Shown here piece after piece: positions 1 through 8,360 of a stretch of 64,000 nt of DNA; the stretch's first letter is position 1; each line of letters starts with the position of its first letter. A model generated the notes under the pieces. The model did no database searches and was not told the DNA's origin. It worked only from the letters and a program-made list of their open reading frames with translations. A program made the position numbers and the translations under genes. Source of the stretch: Methylotenera oryzisoli. GTDB lineage: Bacteria > Pseudomonadota > Gammaproteobacteria > Burkholderiales > Methylophilaceae. The stretch is taken from the NCBI GenBank assembly GCA_945881735.1, contig CAMCVF010000004.1, positions 62,001 through 126,000 of the forward strand, read 5' to 3'.

Positions 1-500
1 ATATTAATAAATGGAGCAATAACCTAATGGCGCGCCAGTTGCTATTAACGCTGTCTGCAGAAAAGCAAGATTTGCCCGTAACAGGGGCCAAAGGCGCTGC
101 TGTCATTAAAGATTGGCTCAATACCAAAAAGATCAATGCGTCGGAGCTGGTGATTGAAAACGGCTCAGGTTTATCGCGCATAGAACGCATCAGCAGCGCA
201 AATTTGGGCAAAATGTTAGTAAGCGCTTACCATAGCCCTGTTATGCCAGAGCTGATTGCATCATTGCCCATTTTAGGTTTGGATGGCACCACCAAAATGC
301 GTCTAAAAGATAGCTTAAGTGCAGGGCGGGTACATATTAAAACAGGATCAATAGATGGCATTAGTGCAATTGCCGGATACATATTGGACGCGCAAAATAA
401 ACGCTATGTTGTTGTCATGATGGTTAATCATGCGAATGCCGCTGCCAGCAAAATAGCGCAAGATAGCTTGATAGAATGGTTCTATAAACAGGCACATTAA
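1..500 (+). CDS. dacB: D-alanyl-D-alanine carboxypeptidase/endopeptidase (PBP4, family S13), 3' part only
   Basis: Penicillin-binding protein 4, a periplasmic peptidase that trims or opens peptidoglycan cross-links. The reading frame is open from base 3 and begins before the window. The residues ahead of the first ATG (base 27) read INKWSNN, the S13 SxN active-site motif, so base 27 is an internal Met and not the start. The KTG box is present in HIKTGSIDG, about residue 112 of the visible part. The protein ends normally at 500. The catalytic SxxK motif lies outside the window. Family assignment is firm from the two motifs and their spacing. Confidence 0.9.
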   Translation, partial: INKWSNNLMARQLLLTLSAEKQDLPVTGAKGAAVIKDWLNTKKINASELVIENGSGLSRIERISSANLGKMLVSAYHSPVMPELIASLPILGLDGTTKMRLKDSLSAGRVHIKTGSIDGISAIAGYILDAQNKRYVVVMMVNHANAAASKIAQDSLIEWFYKQAH

Positions 501-550
501 CTTACAAAACTTAAGACCCATCAGCGCCTAGGTTTGTAATAGCAGATGGA

Positions 551-936
551 ATCAAATTTTATAATGGCATTTTACGCCACAAAATGTTGCAAACATTCAA
601 GCTTTGAAAGAAGAAACTTTCGCATTAACCTCGGGCAGTCTTACATTTGTCGCAGAAGCAGCCGTTCTTGACACGTCTCCAAGCCTCTTTAAAAGGGACA
701 AAGCTTTAAATTAATTGGCGATTCATTTCGGCGGGTCTGAGCTATTTTTTAACTAGGATAATGCAATTAATTCGTTTTCAATTGCCGATTAAGATATAAC
801 TGGTGTTGAAGATGGTATTGGCGGCGGTATAAGCAACTCTAGAGCTTAAAGTGATGGCTTAAGCGAAGTGCCAGTTCCAGCAGTTGCATGGCTGTTAGGT
901 TCAGCATTGCGTTTAAACAATACATTCATTCATTAA
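551..936 (+). pseudogene. decayed exported-protein gene with a VPVPA-type C-terminal tag
   Basis: No intact gene lies between 501 and 1122, but the plus strand keeps coding debris. Around 575-710 one frame reads as plausible protein (..ALTSGSLTFVAEA..) before a stop. Around 730-936 another stretch, interrupted by several in-frame stops, ends in EVPVPAVAWLLGSAL, closely matching the tag VPLPAAGWLFGSAL of the intact gene at 1123-1803. A strong terminator follows directly. I read this as one or two broken genes of the same sorted exported class. The boundaries are approximate. Confidence 0.6.
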
Positions 937-938
937 TT

Positions 939-971
939 AAAAAAGTGACGGCGAAAGCCGCCACTTTTTTA
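939..971 (+). terminator. rho-independent terminator after the decayed tagged gene
   Basis: A 12-base stem with one mismatch (aaaagtgacggc / gccgccactttt) closes on a gaaa loop and ends in a T run. It is built like the terminator at 1834-1867, which follows the intact relative of this remnant. Confidence 0.8.
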
Positions 972-1122
972 TGTTTAAAATTTTCTGTTTAAGAAAATGA
1001 GAATGTCTATTTTTAATGTTGCTTCATAAGACCTGAATGGGCTATTGTTAAAAAGAGTGAACGTTGGAATAATTTACTATGATAATTAGATAATTTAATG
1101 TCTTAGAATTGTAAGAGTTAAT

Positions 1123-1803
1123 ATGTTTAAAAGTATTTTAAAACACGCAATTGTGTTGCAGTTAGCTTTAGGTTCTGCTGCAGCTTTCGCAACTACTTAT
1201 ACATTTACACAATTTACAAGCAATGGCTCTCCGTCTGTTGAATCGCAGCTGATTGCTGACGTTACTCAATCAGGTTCAAATGTATTATTTACCTTTACAA
1301 ACACTTCAGTCATCGCATCATCTATTACTGATGTTTATTTCGATTATGGTAGTACTAGTTTTTTCGCTAATGGAAATGCTGGTATTAGTAATAATATTTT
1401 AGGTTTAGCCGGCGAGTCTTCTGGAGTAAATTTCAGTGATGGTGCAAGACCTCACAACTTACCATCTGGTAATACAATAGGATTTAGTTCTGATGCAGCT
1501 GGTGATTCAAATCGCCCTTCATCTAAAAATGGCGTGAACACATCTTCTGAGTTTGTAGCATTTTTAGGTACAACTCTCACGGGCATAACTTTTGGTGATG
1601 TAATTGCAGGTCTAGATACTGGTGCTTTTCGTTTGGGTCTTCATGTACAAAAAATAAATTACGGTACTGATGATAATGATGATGATGATGGTACTAGTGA
1701 ATCATTCGTTAACAATCCTAGAGCAGTGCCGCTTCCAGCTGCTGGTTGGTTATTTGGTTCAGCATTAGTTGGTTTAATGGGCTTACATCGTAGAAAGCTA
1801 TAA
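1123..1803 (+). CDS. exported protein with VPLPA-type C-terminal sorting tag
   Basis: A 226-residue secreted protein of unknown function. It has a cleavable signal peptide (residues 1-23, ending AAAFA), a Ser/Thr/Asn/Gly-rich low-cysteine body, and an acidic run of Asp residues near 186-191. The C-terminus is a sorting tag: VPLPAAGWLFGSAL, a hydrophobic helix and then a basic HRRK end. Such tags (VPLPA/PEP-CTERM class) are known to be handled by an exosortase/archaeosortase, usually in exopolysaccharide-forming bacteria; no sortase gene is in this window. A decayed relative lies just upstream and a terminator just downstream, so it is probably monocistronic. Confidence 0.8.
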   Translation: MFKSILKHAIVLQLALGSAAAFATTYTFTQFTSNGSPSVESQLIADVTQSGSNVLFTFTNTSVIASSITDVYFDYGSTSFFANGNAGISNNILGLAGESSGVNFSDGARPHNLPSGNTIGFSSDAAGDSNRPSSKNGVNTSSEFVAFLGTTLTGITFGDVIAGLDTGAFRLGLHVQKINYGTDDNDDDDGTSESFVNNPRAVPLPAAGWLFGSALVGLMGLHRRKL

Positions 1804-1833
1804 TTAACGCTTAAACCTTAATTTAAGTTCTAC

Positions 1834-1867
1834 AAAAAGGTGATGGTGAAAACCATCACCTTTTTTT
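1834..1867 (+). terminator. rho-independent terminator
   Basis: Perfect 14-base stem (aaaaaggtgatggt pairing with accatcacctttttt) with a gaaa loop and a 3' T run, 30 bases after the stop of the VPLPA-tagged gene. Confidence 0.9.
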
Positions 1868-1948
1868 ATGGTCTTTAAAAGTATATTTGATGTATCAAAA
1901 CTAAATTAAAAGTATGATATTAGATTGTAGATTAGGGAGTTAAAATTG

Positions 1949-2407
1949 ATGACCAAAAGGTTTTATGTAAGTGCATTAACATTATTATTGATAACAATAT
2001 CTGGCTGCCAAGCCGAATCTAACCCATCACCACAGGAAAAACCAGCAATGACAGCAGCAATTACCGAATTACAAAAAATTGACACTCAAGTGGGCACAGG
2101 CCGTGAGGCAGAGCCAGGCTTTAATGTTACCGTGCATTACACAGGTTGGTTGTATGACGAAGCCGCAGAAGGCAAAAAAGGCAAAAAGTTTGATAGTAGT
2201 GTTGACAGAAAAGAGCCATTTAATTTCTTTTTAGGCGGCGGTCAAGTAATTCAAGGTTGGGATGAAGGTTTTGCCGGCATGAAAATTGGCGGAAAACGCA
2301 CCCTGATTATTCCATCTGAAATGGGTTATGGTGCACGTGGTGCGGGTGGTGCGATTCCGCCAAATGCTACACTAGTTTTCGACGTAGAACTCCTAGACGT
2401 GAAATAA
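1949..2407 (+). CDS. FKBP-type peptidyl-prolyl cis-trans isomerase, lipoprotein
   Basis: A prolyl isomerase that assists protein folding in the cell envelope. The signal sequence ends in the lipobox ITISGC near residue 20, so the mature protein should be lipid-anchored. The FKBP fold follows from about residue 45, with the hallmark segments VTVHYTGWL, FDSSVDR, VIQGWDEGF, MGYGARG and IPPNATLVFDVELL. It is a single-domain form. The ATG at 1949 sits 9 bases after AGGGAG; the TTG at 1946 is too close to that site to be preferred. It is a single gene between a terminator and a non-coding stretch. Confidence 0.9.
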   Translation: MTKRFYVSALTLLLITISGCQAESNPSPQEKPAMTAAITELQKIDTQVGTGREAEPGFNVTVHYTGWLYDEAAEGKKGKKFDSSVDRKEPFNFFLGGGQVIQGWDEGFAGMKIGGKRTLIIPSEMGYGARGAGGAIPPNATLVFDVELLDVK

Positions 2408-2564
2408 AAATCATCTCTTGGGCGCATTGCTTCGTTGCGCGGTACTCACTTCCTCTATGGACTATATGACCTATCTCGTCGCTGAGTTTCGTGCGCCTTG
2501 CACTGCATCCAAAAATTTTGATTTTTTGATTTGACAGCGTTTAAAAATATAGTTGGAATAAATC
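2408..2564 (+). repeat. candidate interspersed non-coding repeat
   Basis: This gap has a character unlike its surroundings: gcgca..tgcgc around a ttgcttcgt loop (about 2420-2440), a 'ggtactcacttcctc' stretch, a second GC-rich patch ending gcgccttgcactgcatcc, and then AT-rich sequence. It carries no ORF of note. The layout resembles intergenic repeats scattered in some betaproteobacterial genomes, but only one copy is visible here, so the call is tentative. Confidence 0.3.
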
Positions 2565-2987
2565 GTGAAAGTAAGAATTAAATGGGTTGAAGACGTCAGT
2601 TTCGTGGGTGAATCGGAAACTGGGCATGCAGTTGTGTTAGATGGAGCGCCAGAAAATGGCGGCCGCAACATTGGTATGCGCCCAATGGAAATGTTGTTAA
2701 TTGGTATGGGGGCTTGCACTTCGTTTGATGTGGTCACCATACTTAAAAAAGCGCGTCAGCCGATTGTGGATTGCGTGGCGGAAATTGATGCAACACGCGC
2801 CGATGAGGTACCAAAAGTGTTTACCAAAATTAATGTGCATTTTGTGATTACAGGCAATAATTTGAATGTAACGCAAGTAGAGCGCGCAGTTAAATTATCG
2901 GCAGAAAAATATTGTTCAGCATCCATTATGTTGGCAAAATCAGTTGAAATTACACATGACTTTGTGATTAATGAGGTTGTTGAATAA
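2565..2987 (+). CDS. OsmC/Ohr family protein
   Basis: A small thiol-dependent peroxidase-like protein. The OsmC fold is recognisable, with the two family cysteines in the expected places: Cys51 in GACTSFDV and Cys117 in EKYCSAS. Closest in type to the YhfA-like subgroup of OsmC proteins rather than to Ohr. It starts with GTG, with a weak GGA ribosome-binding site. Its stop overlaps the next ATG by one base (TAATG), so it is translationally coupled to the VOC gene behind it. The exact substrate cannot be read from sequence. Confidence 0.85.
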   Translation: MKVRIKWVEDVSFVGESETGHAVVLDGAPENGGRNIGMRPMEMLLIGMGACTSFDVVTILKKARQPIVDCVAEIDATRADEVPKVFTKINVHFVITGNNLNVTQVERAVKLSAEKYCSASIMLAKSVEITHDFVINEVVE

Positions 2988-3418
2988 TGCAAATCGATTT
3001 TCCAACAGAAACCCATATTAATGTAGCTAAGCCAGCAGGTATGGTGGGTATACGCCATGTAGCATTGTTTATTAAAGAGCTAGAAAAGGCCGTCGATTTT
3101 TATACGCGTATTATGGGTATGAAGATTGAATGGCAACCAGATCCTGACAATGTGTACTTAACTAATGTTGGTGATGTGTTTGCACTGCACCGTGTTGATT
3201 ACTTACCGCAAGCACAACAACGCTTAGACCATATTGGATTTGTGCTAAAAACGCCGCAGGATGTGGATAATTGGCATGCTTATTTTGTGGAAAACGGCGT
3301 AAAAATTACAGAGACTCCCAAAACGCATAGAGATGGTTCGCATGGTTTTTATTGTTTAGATTCAGTAGGGCATTTGTTGGAGCTGATATATCACCCGCCC
3401 ATTTCTGACCGGATTTAG
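2987..3418 (+). CDS. VOC (glyoxalase/dioxygenase) superfamily protein
   Basis: A 143-residue single-module member of the vicinal-oxygen-chelate superfamily, whose paired beta-alpha-beta-beta-beta units bind a metal. The fold starts at about residue 22 (GIRHVALFIKELEKAVDFYTRIMGM); candidate metal ligands are His25, the His in RLDHIGF and Glu in HLLELIYHPP. It is coupled to the OsmC gene by a one-base overlap, suggesting a shared role in handling reactive small molecules, but the substrate is unknown. It ends 13 bases before the convergent DUF2322 gene. Confidence 0.8.
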   Translation: MQIDFPTETHINVAKPAGMVGIRHVALFIKELEKAVDFYTRIMGMKIEWQPDPDNVYLTNVGDVFALHRVDYLPQAQQRLDHIGFVLKTPQDVDNWHAYFVENGVKITETPKTHRDGSHGFYCLDSVGHLLELIYHPPISDRI

Positions 3419-3431
3419 TGTGGATCGAGTG

Positions 3432-3749
3432 CTATTGCGATACGATTTTTACATCCAAAGGCTCTTCATTTTCTAGTACATTCAACAAGCGGTCTACATT
3501 TGGATGTTTGCCAGGGCAGTTCTCAGCGTCTTCGGTGTGTTCTGCAAACAAGGCTAGGCCTTCCACAGCGGCATCCAGCGTAATGGCACCAAACATTTTA
3601 TACAAATAATTAAACACTTTAAGCGAGCCTTGGCTGCCTGGTTTGTTTTCAATCACTCCAGCAGGCTTGCCATTTTCAAAAAACAATTCAATTCTTTTAA
3701 CGTCGTCAACGCTGTCTAAAGTTTGTAGCACGTCACTGAATTTTTGCAT
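3432..3749 (-). CDS. DUF2322 family protein
   Basis: A 105-residue soluble acidic protein without a signal or membrane segment. It resembles the small DUF2322 family found mainly in betaproteobacteria (the opening MQKFSDVLQTLDSVDDVKRI and the FENGKPAGVIENKPGS segment); no function is known for that family. AGGA lies 8 bases before the ATG. It is the first of a minus-strand block, read away from coq7, which lies 50 bases downstream. The family name is from memory and should be confirmed by a profile search. Confidence 0.7.
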   Translation of the reverse strand: MQKFSDVLQTLDSVDDVKRIELFFENGKPAGVIENKPGSQGSLKVFNYLYKMFGAITLDAAVEGLALFAEHTEDAENCPGKHPNVDRLLNVLENEEPLDVKIVSQ

Positions 3750-3802
3750 TTCAATTGTCCTATTGGTTACATGTTTAATGACGTCAAGATATGCATAAAA
3801 AG

Positions 3803-4426
3803 CTATACATAATAAGCCGTTGAAGTCATTATTTTTGAAGCGACTTTCATGCCAGCTTTAACAGGCTCTGGTAAATCACTTGCACCTAACTCTTTGGCCT
3901 GTTCGGCATGCGCAGTTTCGTCTTGCTGCATTTGGCTAATAATCGTACGCGTTTTAATATCGGTTTCACTTAGTTTGTTTAAATGGCTTTGCAAGTGGCT
4001 TGCCACTTGCCGTTCCGTTTCGGCTAAAAAGCCTAAATTCCACTTGTCATCCAGCGCACCAGCCGTCGCGCCCAGTGTAAAACTGCCCAAATACCATACA
4101 GGATTTAGCCAGCTTTTGCGGCCACCTAGCTCATTGATACGCGCTTCACACCACGCCAAATGATCAATCTCCTCTTCAGCAGCTCTTTGCAGGCTTTTTA
4201 CAATTTGCGGGTTATGTGAAGTAAGTGCTTGGCCGCTGTACAACGCCTGCGCGCACACTTCCCCAACATGATTAATACGCATTAATGCAGCGGCTTGTTT
4301 CTTTTCGATTTCTGTCAATGGCAACTCTTCAATATCCGCATCAGGGCGCTGTCTGCCAGTGTTGGCTTCCGCAAAAACGGTGCGCAAACCTGTATCAAAA
4401 GTGGTAATTAGTTTATCAATAAACAT
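3803..4426 (-). CDS. coq7: demethoxyubiquinone hydroxylase Coq7 (di-iron monooxygenase)
   Basis: Catalyses the penultimate hydroxylation of ubiquinone synthesis (2-polyprenyl-3-methyl-6-methoxy-1,4-benzoquinone to the 5-hydroxy form) at the inner membrane. The di-iron ligands are visible: Glu56 in INHVGE, the EEEIDH box (84-89), and later the E..H pairs around FLAETERQVASHLQSH and QQDETAHAEQA. At 207 residues it is full length. Its presence instead of, or beside, a UbiF-type enzyme is common in betaproteobacteria. AGGA precedes the ATG. It sits between glcF and DUF2322 on the same strand. Confidence 0.95.
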   Translation of the reverse strand: MFIDKLITTFDTGLRTVFAEANTGRQRPDADIEELPLTEIEKKQAAALMRINHVGEVCAQALYSGQALTSHNPQIVKSLQRAAEEEIDHLAWCEARINELGGRKSWLNPVWYLGSFTLGATAGALDDKWNLGFLAETERQVASHLQSHLNKLSETDIKTRTIISQMQQDETAHAEQAKELGASDLPEPVKAGMKVASKIMTSTAYYV

Positions 4427-4433
4427 TATATTC

Positions 4434-5627
4434 CTAATTAATTATTCCAGTATAACCCAATTGTGTGGCAATGATTGTCACAGGATGCACAACCTTGACC
4501 GCTTTATTTTGAGAGCGCAAACCTGCGGCCAGATGCAATGCGCAACCCACGTTGCTAGTAGCTAGTAGCAACGATTTGCTTTTATCAATAGCAGTTATTT
4601 TGTCTTTTAAGAGTGCGTCTGCCATATCGGCTTGCGTTAGCATGTATGCACCCGCGCCACCACAACATTGTGCATTATCACTTAAGTTTTGCACATTGGC
4701 GGATGGTATTTTTTTAAGTAAAGTCATCACGGCAGTATGTGATTTTTGTACATTCCTTAAAGTGCAAGGCTCATGTATTGCAATATCATTGGCAAGTGGC
4801 ATCAACGCTACATCTTGCCAATCGCACTGTAATAAAAAGGCACTAATTTCTTGTATCGGCATATCAGTGTAATCGCGTAGGCCAGCCCCACAGCCGCTTG
4901 CTACCGTAATGACAAGGTTAGCTTTATTAAATGCTGCGTTATTTTTTTCGATATAGTCTTTTGCAAGCGTGCTGTTACCTTGTTGTCTTGCTAGCCCGCC
5001 ACAACAAGCTTGAGCTTTAGGTACATGCACATCGTAACCTAAACGATTTAGTACAAATACGCTGGCGCGCAGCGTGTCTGTGTCAAACGTATTGCTAATA
5101 CAGCCTAAAAATAAACTGACATCGCCTTTTTTGTTTTGCCGTGTTGCGTATAGCTCAAGCCAGTTTTGCTGAGCAGGTAATTTTGGTAATAACGCGATTG
5201 GTTTTTTAAGACTAGGTACCAATACGCTCACAATTTTTAATAAACCTAATTGCTGTATTAGCTTTAAGGATTGCGCAGCAAAGCGCATCAATAAAGGGTT
5301 TTGAATAAAAATATTCGTCAATCGATTGCTCATACTAATCGGTTTGGCAATTGCCGCGCGGGCGCTATCGATTAAGCCGCCATAGCTAACGCCATTTGGA
5401 CAAGCGGTTTCACAATTACGGCAGCTTAAGCAGCTATTAATGTGTTGTTGATAACGCTTATTGGCAGGCAGAATATCACGCGCTACGGCACTGATTAATT
5501 GAATGCGACCGCGTGGCGAATCCGCCTCTGAGCCAGTTTTGTGGTAGGTAGGGCAGTACGGCAAACATAAGCCGCAAGCCACACAGCGGTCAGCTTCGGC
5601 AATTATTTGTAGAGTATTTAAAGACAT
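4434..5627 (-). CDS. glcF: glycolate oxidase iron-sulfur subunit (GlcF-like)
   Basis: The Fe-S electron-transfer subunit of a glycolate/D-lactate dehydrogenase-type complex. Two N-terminal ferredoxin motifs are present (CVACGLCLPYCP and CLSCRNCETACP), followed by two CCG domains (QACCGGLA and QCCGGAGA). At 397 residues it matches GlcF in length. I start it at the ATG at 5627 (MSLNT..); an upstream TTG at 5645 would add six unlikely residues. No glcD or glcE gene is adjacent, so its FAD partner must be elsewhere; the large oxidoreductase at 39533 is a separate self-contained enzyme. Only 7 bases separate it from coq7. Confidence 0.85.
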   Translation of the reverse strand: MSLNTLQIIAEADRCVACGLCLPYCPTYHKTGSEADSPRGRIQLISAVARDILPANKRYQQHINSCLSCRNCETACPNGVSYGGLIDSARAAIAKPISMSNRLTNIFIQNPLLMRFAAQSLKLIQQLGLLKIVSVLVPSLKKPIALLPKLPAQQNWLELYATRQNKKGDVSLFLGCISNTFDTDTLRASVFVLNRLGYDVHVPKAQACCGGLARQQGNSTLAKDYIEKNNAAFNKANLVITVASGCGAGLRDYTDMPIQEISAFLLQCDWQDVALMPLANDIAIHEPCTLRNVQKSHTAVMTLLKKIPSANVQNLSDNAQCCGGAGAYMLTQADMADALLKDKITAIDKSKSLLLATSNVGCALHLAAGLRSQNKAVKVVHPVTIIATQLGYTGIIN

Positions 5628-5711
5628 GCAAACATCATAAAACAAAGCCCTGTTTTAAGCGATGGCATTTGCATGACATTTTGGCCTAAAACAGGGCATT
5701 ATATTAAAAAC

Positions 5712-7175
5712 TTATTTTTTAATATCGGCAGGTTTTGTTTCTGTCGGTTTAGCTTCAGCAGGTAAAGTTTCAACTGCTTTTACTTCAGGTGTTTTTTGCA
5801 CAGGCAAACCTTTTAGTACGTTCATGGCTTGCACAAACTGGAAATCGTCTTTGCTTGCTGGTTCAATCGGGCCTTTTTGCTCTGCAAATTTCTTCTCGGC
5901 CAGTGCGGCTTTAGCGGCGGCATCTTTCGCTTCGTCTACCACTCTTGCAGGCGCTTCAGCATCTTTAGGATTCGATATATGCTTGGCTAAATCGGCTTCG
6001 CGTATATTGTATGATTGGTCAAAACCATCTTCTACAATAATGTCTGGCACAATACCTTTGGCTTGGATAGAGCGGCCTTTAGGTGTGAAATAACGCGCAG
6101 TTGTTAACTTAATAGCGCTACCGTTGTTCATTGGTAAAATCGTTTGCACAGAGCCTTTGCCAAAACTTTGTGTTCCCAAAATAGTAGCTCGTTTATGGTC
6201 TTGCAAGGCCCCTGCCACAATTTCAGATGCTGATGCTGAGCCATTGTTAATAAGCACTACAATCGGTGTAGTTTTGTAATCAGCCGCTTCATCTTTTAAA
6301 TAATCCGATTTACCACGACGCGCGTAATCTAATGGCACTGAGTTTAAACGCATTTTAGCGTCTGCTGTGCGGCCTTCTGTGTACACCACTAACTCATTTT
6401 TAGGTAAGAAAGCAGCCGACACACCAACGGCCGCATCTAATAAACCACCAGGGTTATTGCGCAAATCGAGTACCAAGCCTTTGAACGGGCCTTTGTTTTG
6501 CTCATGCAAGCTTTTTAATGCTTTTGCTAAATCTTCACCGGTATGTTCTTGAAACTGTGTAATGCGCAAATAACCATAACCAGGCTCAATAAATTTATTT
6601 TTAACGCTTTGCGATTTAATAATAGCGCGTGATAATTTAAAGGTTAGTGGCTTGGTCTCGCCTTTACGTAATACGGTTAACAAAATATCGGTATCAGGCT
6701 TGCCGCGCATTTTTTTTACCGCGTCGTTTAAGCTTAAGCCGCGCACTTGTGTGTCATCTAGTTTAGAAATTAAATCGCCACTCTTTAAACCCGCTTTATA
6801 TGCTGGGCTGTCTTCAATTGGGGTGACTACTTTAACCAAGCCATCTTCCATGGCCACTTCAATACCTAGGCCACCAAATTCGCCTTGTGTGCCAGCTTGC
6901 AGGTCTTTGTAACCGTCGGCATCCATAAAAGTAGAATGAGGGTCTAGGCCAGCTAACATTCCAGTTAATGCTTCGTTGATGAGCTTTTTGTCTTCAACTG
7001 GCTCAACATAATCACTTTTTACTTTGCCAAATACTTCGGCAAATACGCGTAAATCGTCCAGTGGTAATTGCGATAGGCTGGTTTTTTCGGCCAATGCCGA
7101 AAAGTTTAGGCTTATGAGTACACCGACTAAGACGCCAGAGCCGACTAAGCCCATTTTTTCAAAAGAAGAACGCAT
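5712..7175 (-). CDS. ctpA: S41 family C-terminal processing peptidase
   Basis: A periplasmic serine protease that trims C-termini of envelope proteins. Order of parts: a signal/anchor (residues 1-30), a PDZ domain (about 90-170; GGLGIEV..DSPAYKAGLKSGDLI) and the S41 catalytic domain with LDLRNNPGG, the Ser/Lys dyad Ser315 (NGSASASE) and Lys340 (SFGKGS), 25 residues apart as in known CtpA/Prc enzymes. A Lys/Ala/Glu/Pro-rich tail follows. The ATG at 7175 has AAAAGG upstream and is preferred over the TTG at 7190. Divergent from the SelW-like gene. Confidence 0.93.
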   Translation of the reverse strand: MRSSFEKMGLVGSGVLVGVLISLNFSALAEKTSLSQLPLDDLRVFAEVFGKVKSDYVEPVEDKKLINEALTGMLAGLDPHSTFMDADGYKDLQAGTQGEFGGLGIEVAMEDGLVKVVTPIEDSPAYKAGLKSGDLISKLDDTQVRGLSLNDAVKKMRGKPDTDILLTVLRKGETKPLTFKLSRAIIKSQSVKNKFIEPGYGYLRITQFQEHTGEDLAKALKSLHEQNKGPFKGLVLDLRNNPGGLLDAAVGVSAAFLPKNELVVYTEGRTADAKMRLNSVPLDYARRGKSDYLKDEAADYKTTPIVVLINNGSASASEIVAGALQDHKRATILGTQSFGKGSVQTILPMNNGSAIKLTTARYFTPKGRSIQAKGIVPDIIVEDGFDQSYNIREADLAKHISNPKDAEAPARVVDEAKDAAAKAALAEKKFAEQKGPIEPASKDDFQFVQAMNVLKGLPVQKTPEVKAVETLPAEAKPTETKPADIKK

Positions 7176-7344
7176 GCAAACCCTTTTCAATAAAATAATT
7201 TGGTATTACGCCGCAAATTTAAGCGCGTACGAATACTCATAACAGTTAGCTATGAGCTTACAATAAAACAATAGGTTCATTTTGCGCTATTTCAAGTCAA
7301 TTGAATAGCTTAAAACAATATTTTACCGAAAGACGAACGCTTAA

Positions 7345-7641
7345 ATGTTAATCACAAGTAGCAAAAATAAACATATTGTTAATATTGAATATTGCACGCA
7401 ATGCCGCTGGTTGCTTCGCGCTGCTTGGATGGCGCAAGAGTTATTAACAACTTTTGAAGATGAACTAAAAGCGGTTAGTTTGCAGCCGGGTACTGGCGGC
7501 GTTTTTGAGGTGCGTTTAAACGGTACGGTGTTATTTAATCGCAAGGATCATGGCCGTTTTCCAGAATCAAAAGAATTAAAGCAATTGATTCGCGATGTGA
7601 TTGATCCTGCGCGTGATTTGGGCCATAGCGATAAAAAATAA
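7345..7641 (+). CDS. SelT/SelW/SelH-family (Rdx) thioredoxin-like protein, Cys form
   Basis: A 98-residue thioredoxin-fold protein related to selenoprotein W. The redox motif CTQC (Cys17-Cys20, in EYCTQCRW) has cysteine where selenoproteins carry selenocysteine. The later segments PGTGGVFEVRLNG and DHGRFPESKELKQLIRD match the family. The role is unproven; relatives are thought to act on thiols. No strong Shine-Dalgarno is seen before the ATG. It lies divergently from ctpA, and a 170-base non-coding gap follows it. Confidence 0.85.
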   Translation: MLITSSKNKHIVNIEYCTQCRWLLRAAWMAQELLTTFEDELKAVSLQPGTGGVFEVRLNGTVLFNRKDHGRFPESKELKQLIRDVIDPARDLGHSDKK

Positions 7642-7814
7642 TCCATTCAGTCTGCTCTATTCACAATGTGTTTGCCTTTTTCTAAATGTACTTGATAGTG
7701 ACAATGCGAACTATTTGCAATACTGCAAGGCCTTTTTATTTGAGTTAATATGCGTCCAGCTGAGTAGAACAGCAACATTTATTACTCAAATATAATCAAT
7801 TTAGGAGAATGAAA

Positions 7815-8276
7815 ATGTCAGATAATCATGGTGTTGATACGCCCATTACCAGAGCGCTTAATACTATTTTAGAGCTGGAGCTGGCGGGTGTAGTGCGTTA
7901 TACGCATTATGCGTTGATGGTGTTTGGCTACAACCGTATTCCCATTGTTTCTTGGTTACGCAGCCAAGCAGCTGAGTCTCTGACACACGCTGATAAAGCA
8001 GGCGAGCTTATTACACACTTAGGCGGGCACCCCTCGTTGTCGATTGGCCCATTGCTAGAAACGCACAATCACGATATTGGTGATATTTTGCGCGAATCAA
8101 TGGCGCACGAGAAGTTGGCACTAAACGCTTACAGAGCACTTCTCAAGTTGGTTGAGGGCGAATCGGTGATGCTGGAAGAATACGCGCGTGAGATGATTTA
8201 TCAAGAAGAACTACATTCTGGCGAAGTCGATAAAATGCTTCGCAAACCAGGTGAGATTGCTAAATTTCACGAATAA
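7815..8276 (+). CDS. ferritin-like/bacterioferritin family protein
   Basis: A four-helix ferritin-like protein of 153 residues. Carboxylate and histidine ligand positions typical of the fold are visible: ELELAGVVRYTHY (helix A, E..YxxH), AAESLTHADKAGE (helix B, E..H), SMAHEKLALNAY (helix C) and EEMIYQEELHSGEVD-like E..EE.H (helix D). It may store iron or act as a Dps/bacterioferritin-type protectant. AGGAGA lies 7 bases before the ATG at 7815; the ATG at 7809 is too close to it. A strong terminator follows. Confidence 0.85.
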   Translation: MSDNHGVDTPITRALNTILELELAGVVRYTHYALMVFGYNRIPIVSWLRSQAAESLTHADKAGELITHLGGHPSLSIGPLLETHNHDIGDILRESMAHEKLALNAYRALLKLVEGESVMLEEYAREMIYQEELHSGEVDKMLRKPGEIAKFHE

Positions 8277-8296
8277 TTTGCATCCGATTCAGATTT

Positions 8297-8324
8297 AAAA
8301 AAAGCGGCCTAGGCCGCTTTTTTT
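8297..8324. terminator. bidirectional rho-independent terminator
   Basis: Perfect inverted repeat aaaaaaagcggcct / aggccgcttttttt with A and T runs on either side. It lies between the convergent ferritin-like and NlpC/P60 genes and can serve both. Confidence 0.9.
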
Positions 8325-8360
8325 GTCTACAAGTAATGGTAGTTGTTGATGCCATAGTTG

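Noticed and set aside
2471-3058. Minus-strand frames opposite OsmC
   Set aside because: The plus-strand gene carries the OsmC cysteines and is coupled to the VOC gene, so the antisense frames are shadows.
5824-6912. Open frames on the plus strand across ctpA
   Set aside because: They are antisense shadows of a clearly conserved gene with all catalytic motifs on the minus strand.
7601-7795. A plus-strand frame overlapping the end of the SelW-like gene
   Set aside because: The first part overlaps a better gene in another frame, and the remainder is AT-rich with no recognisable domain.
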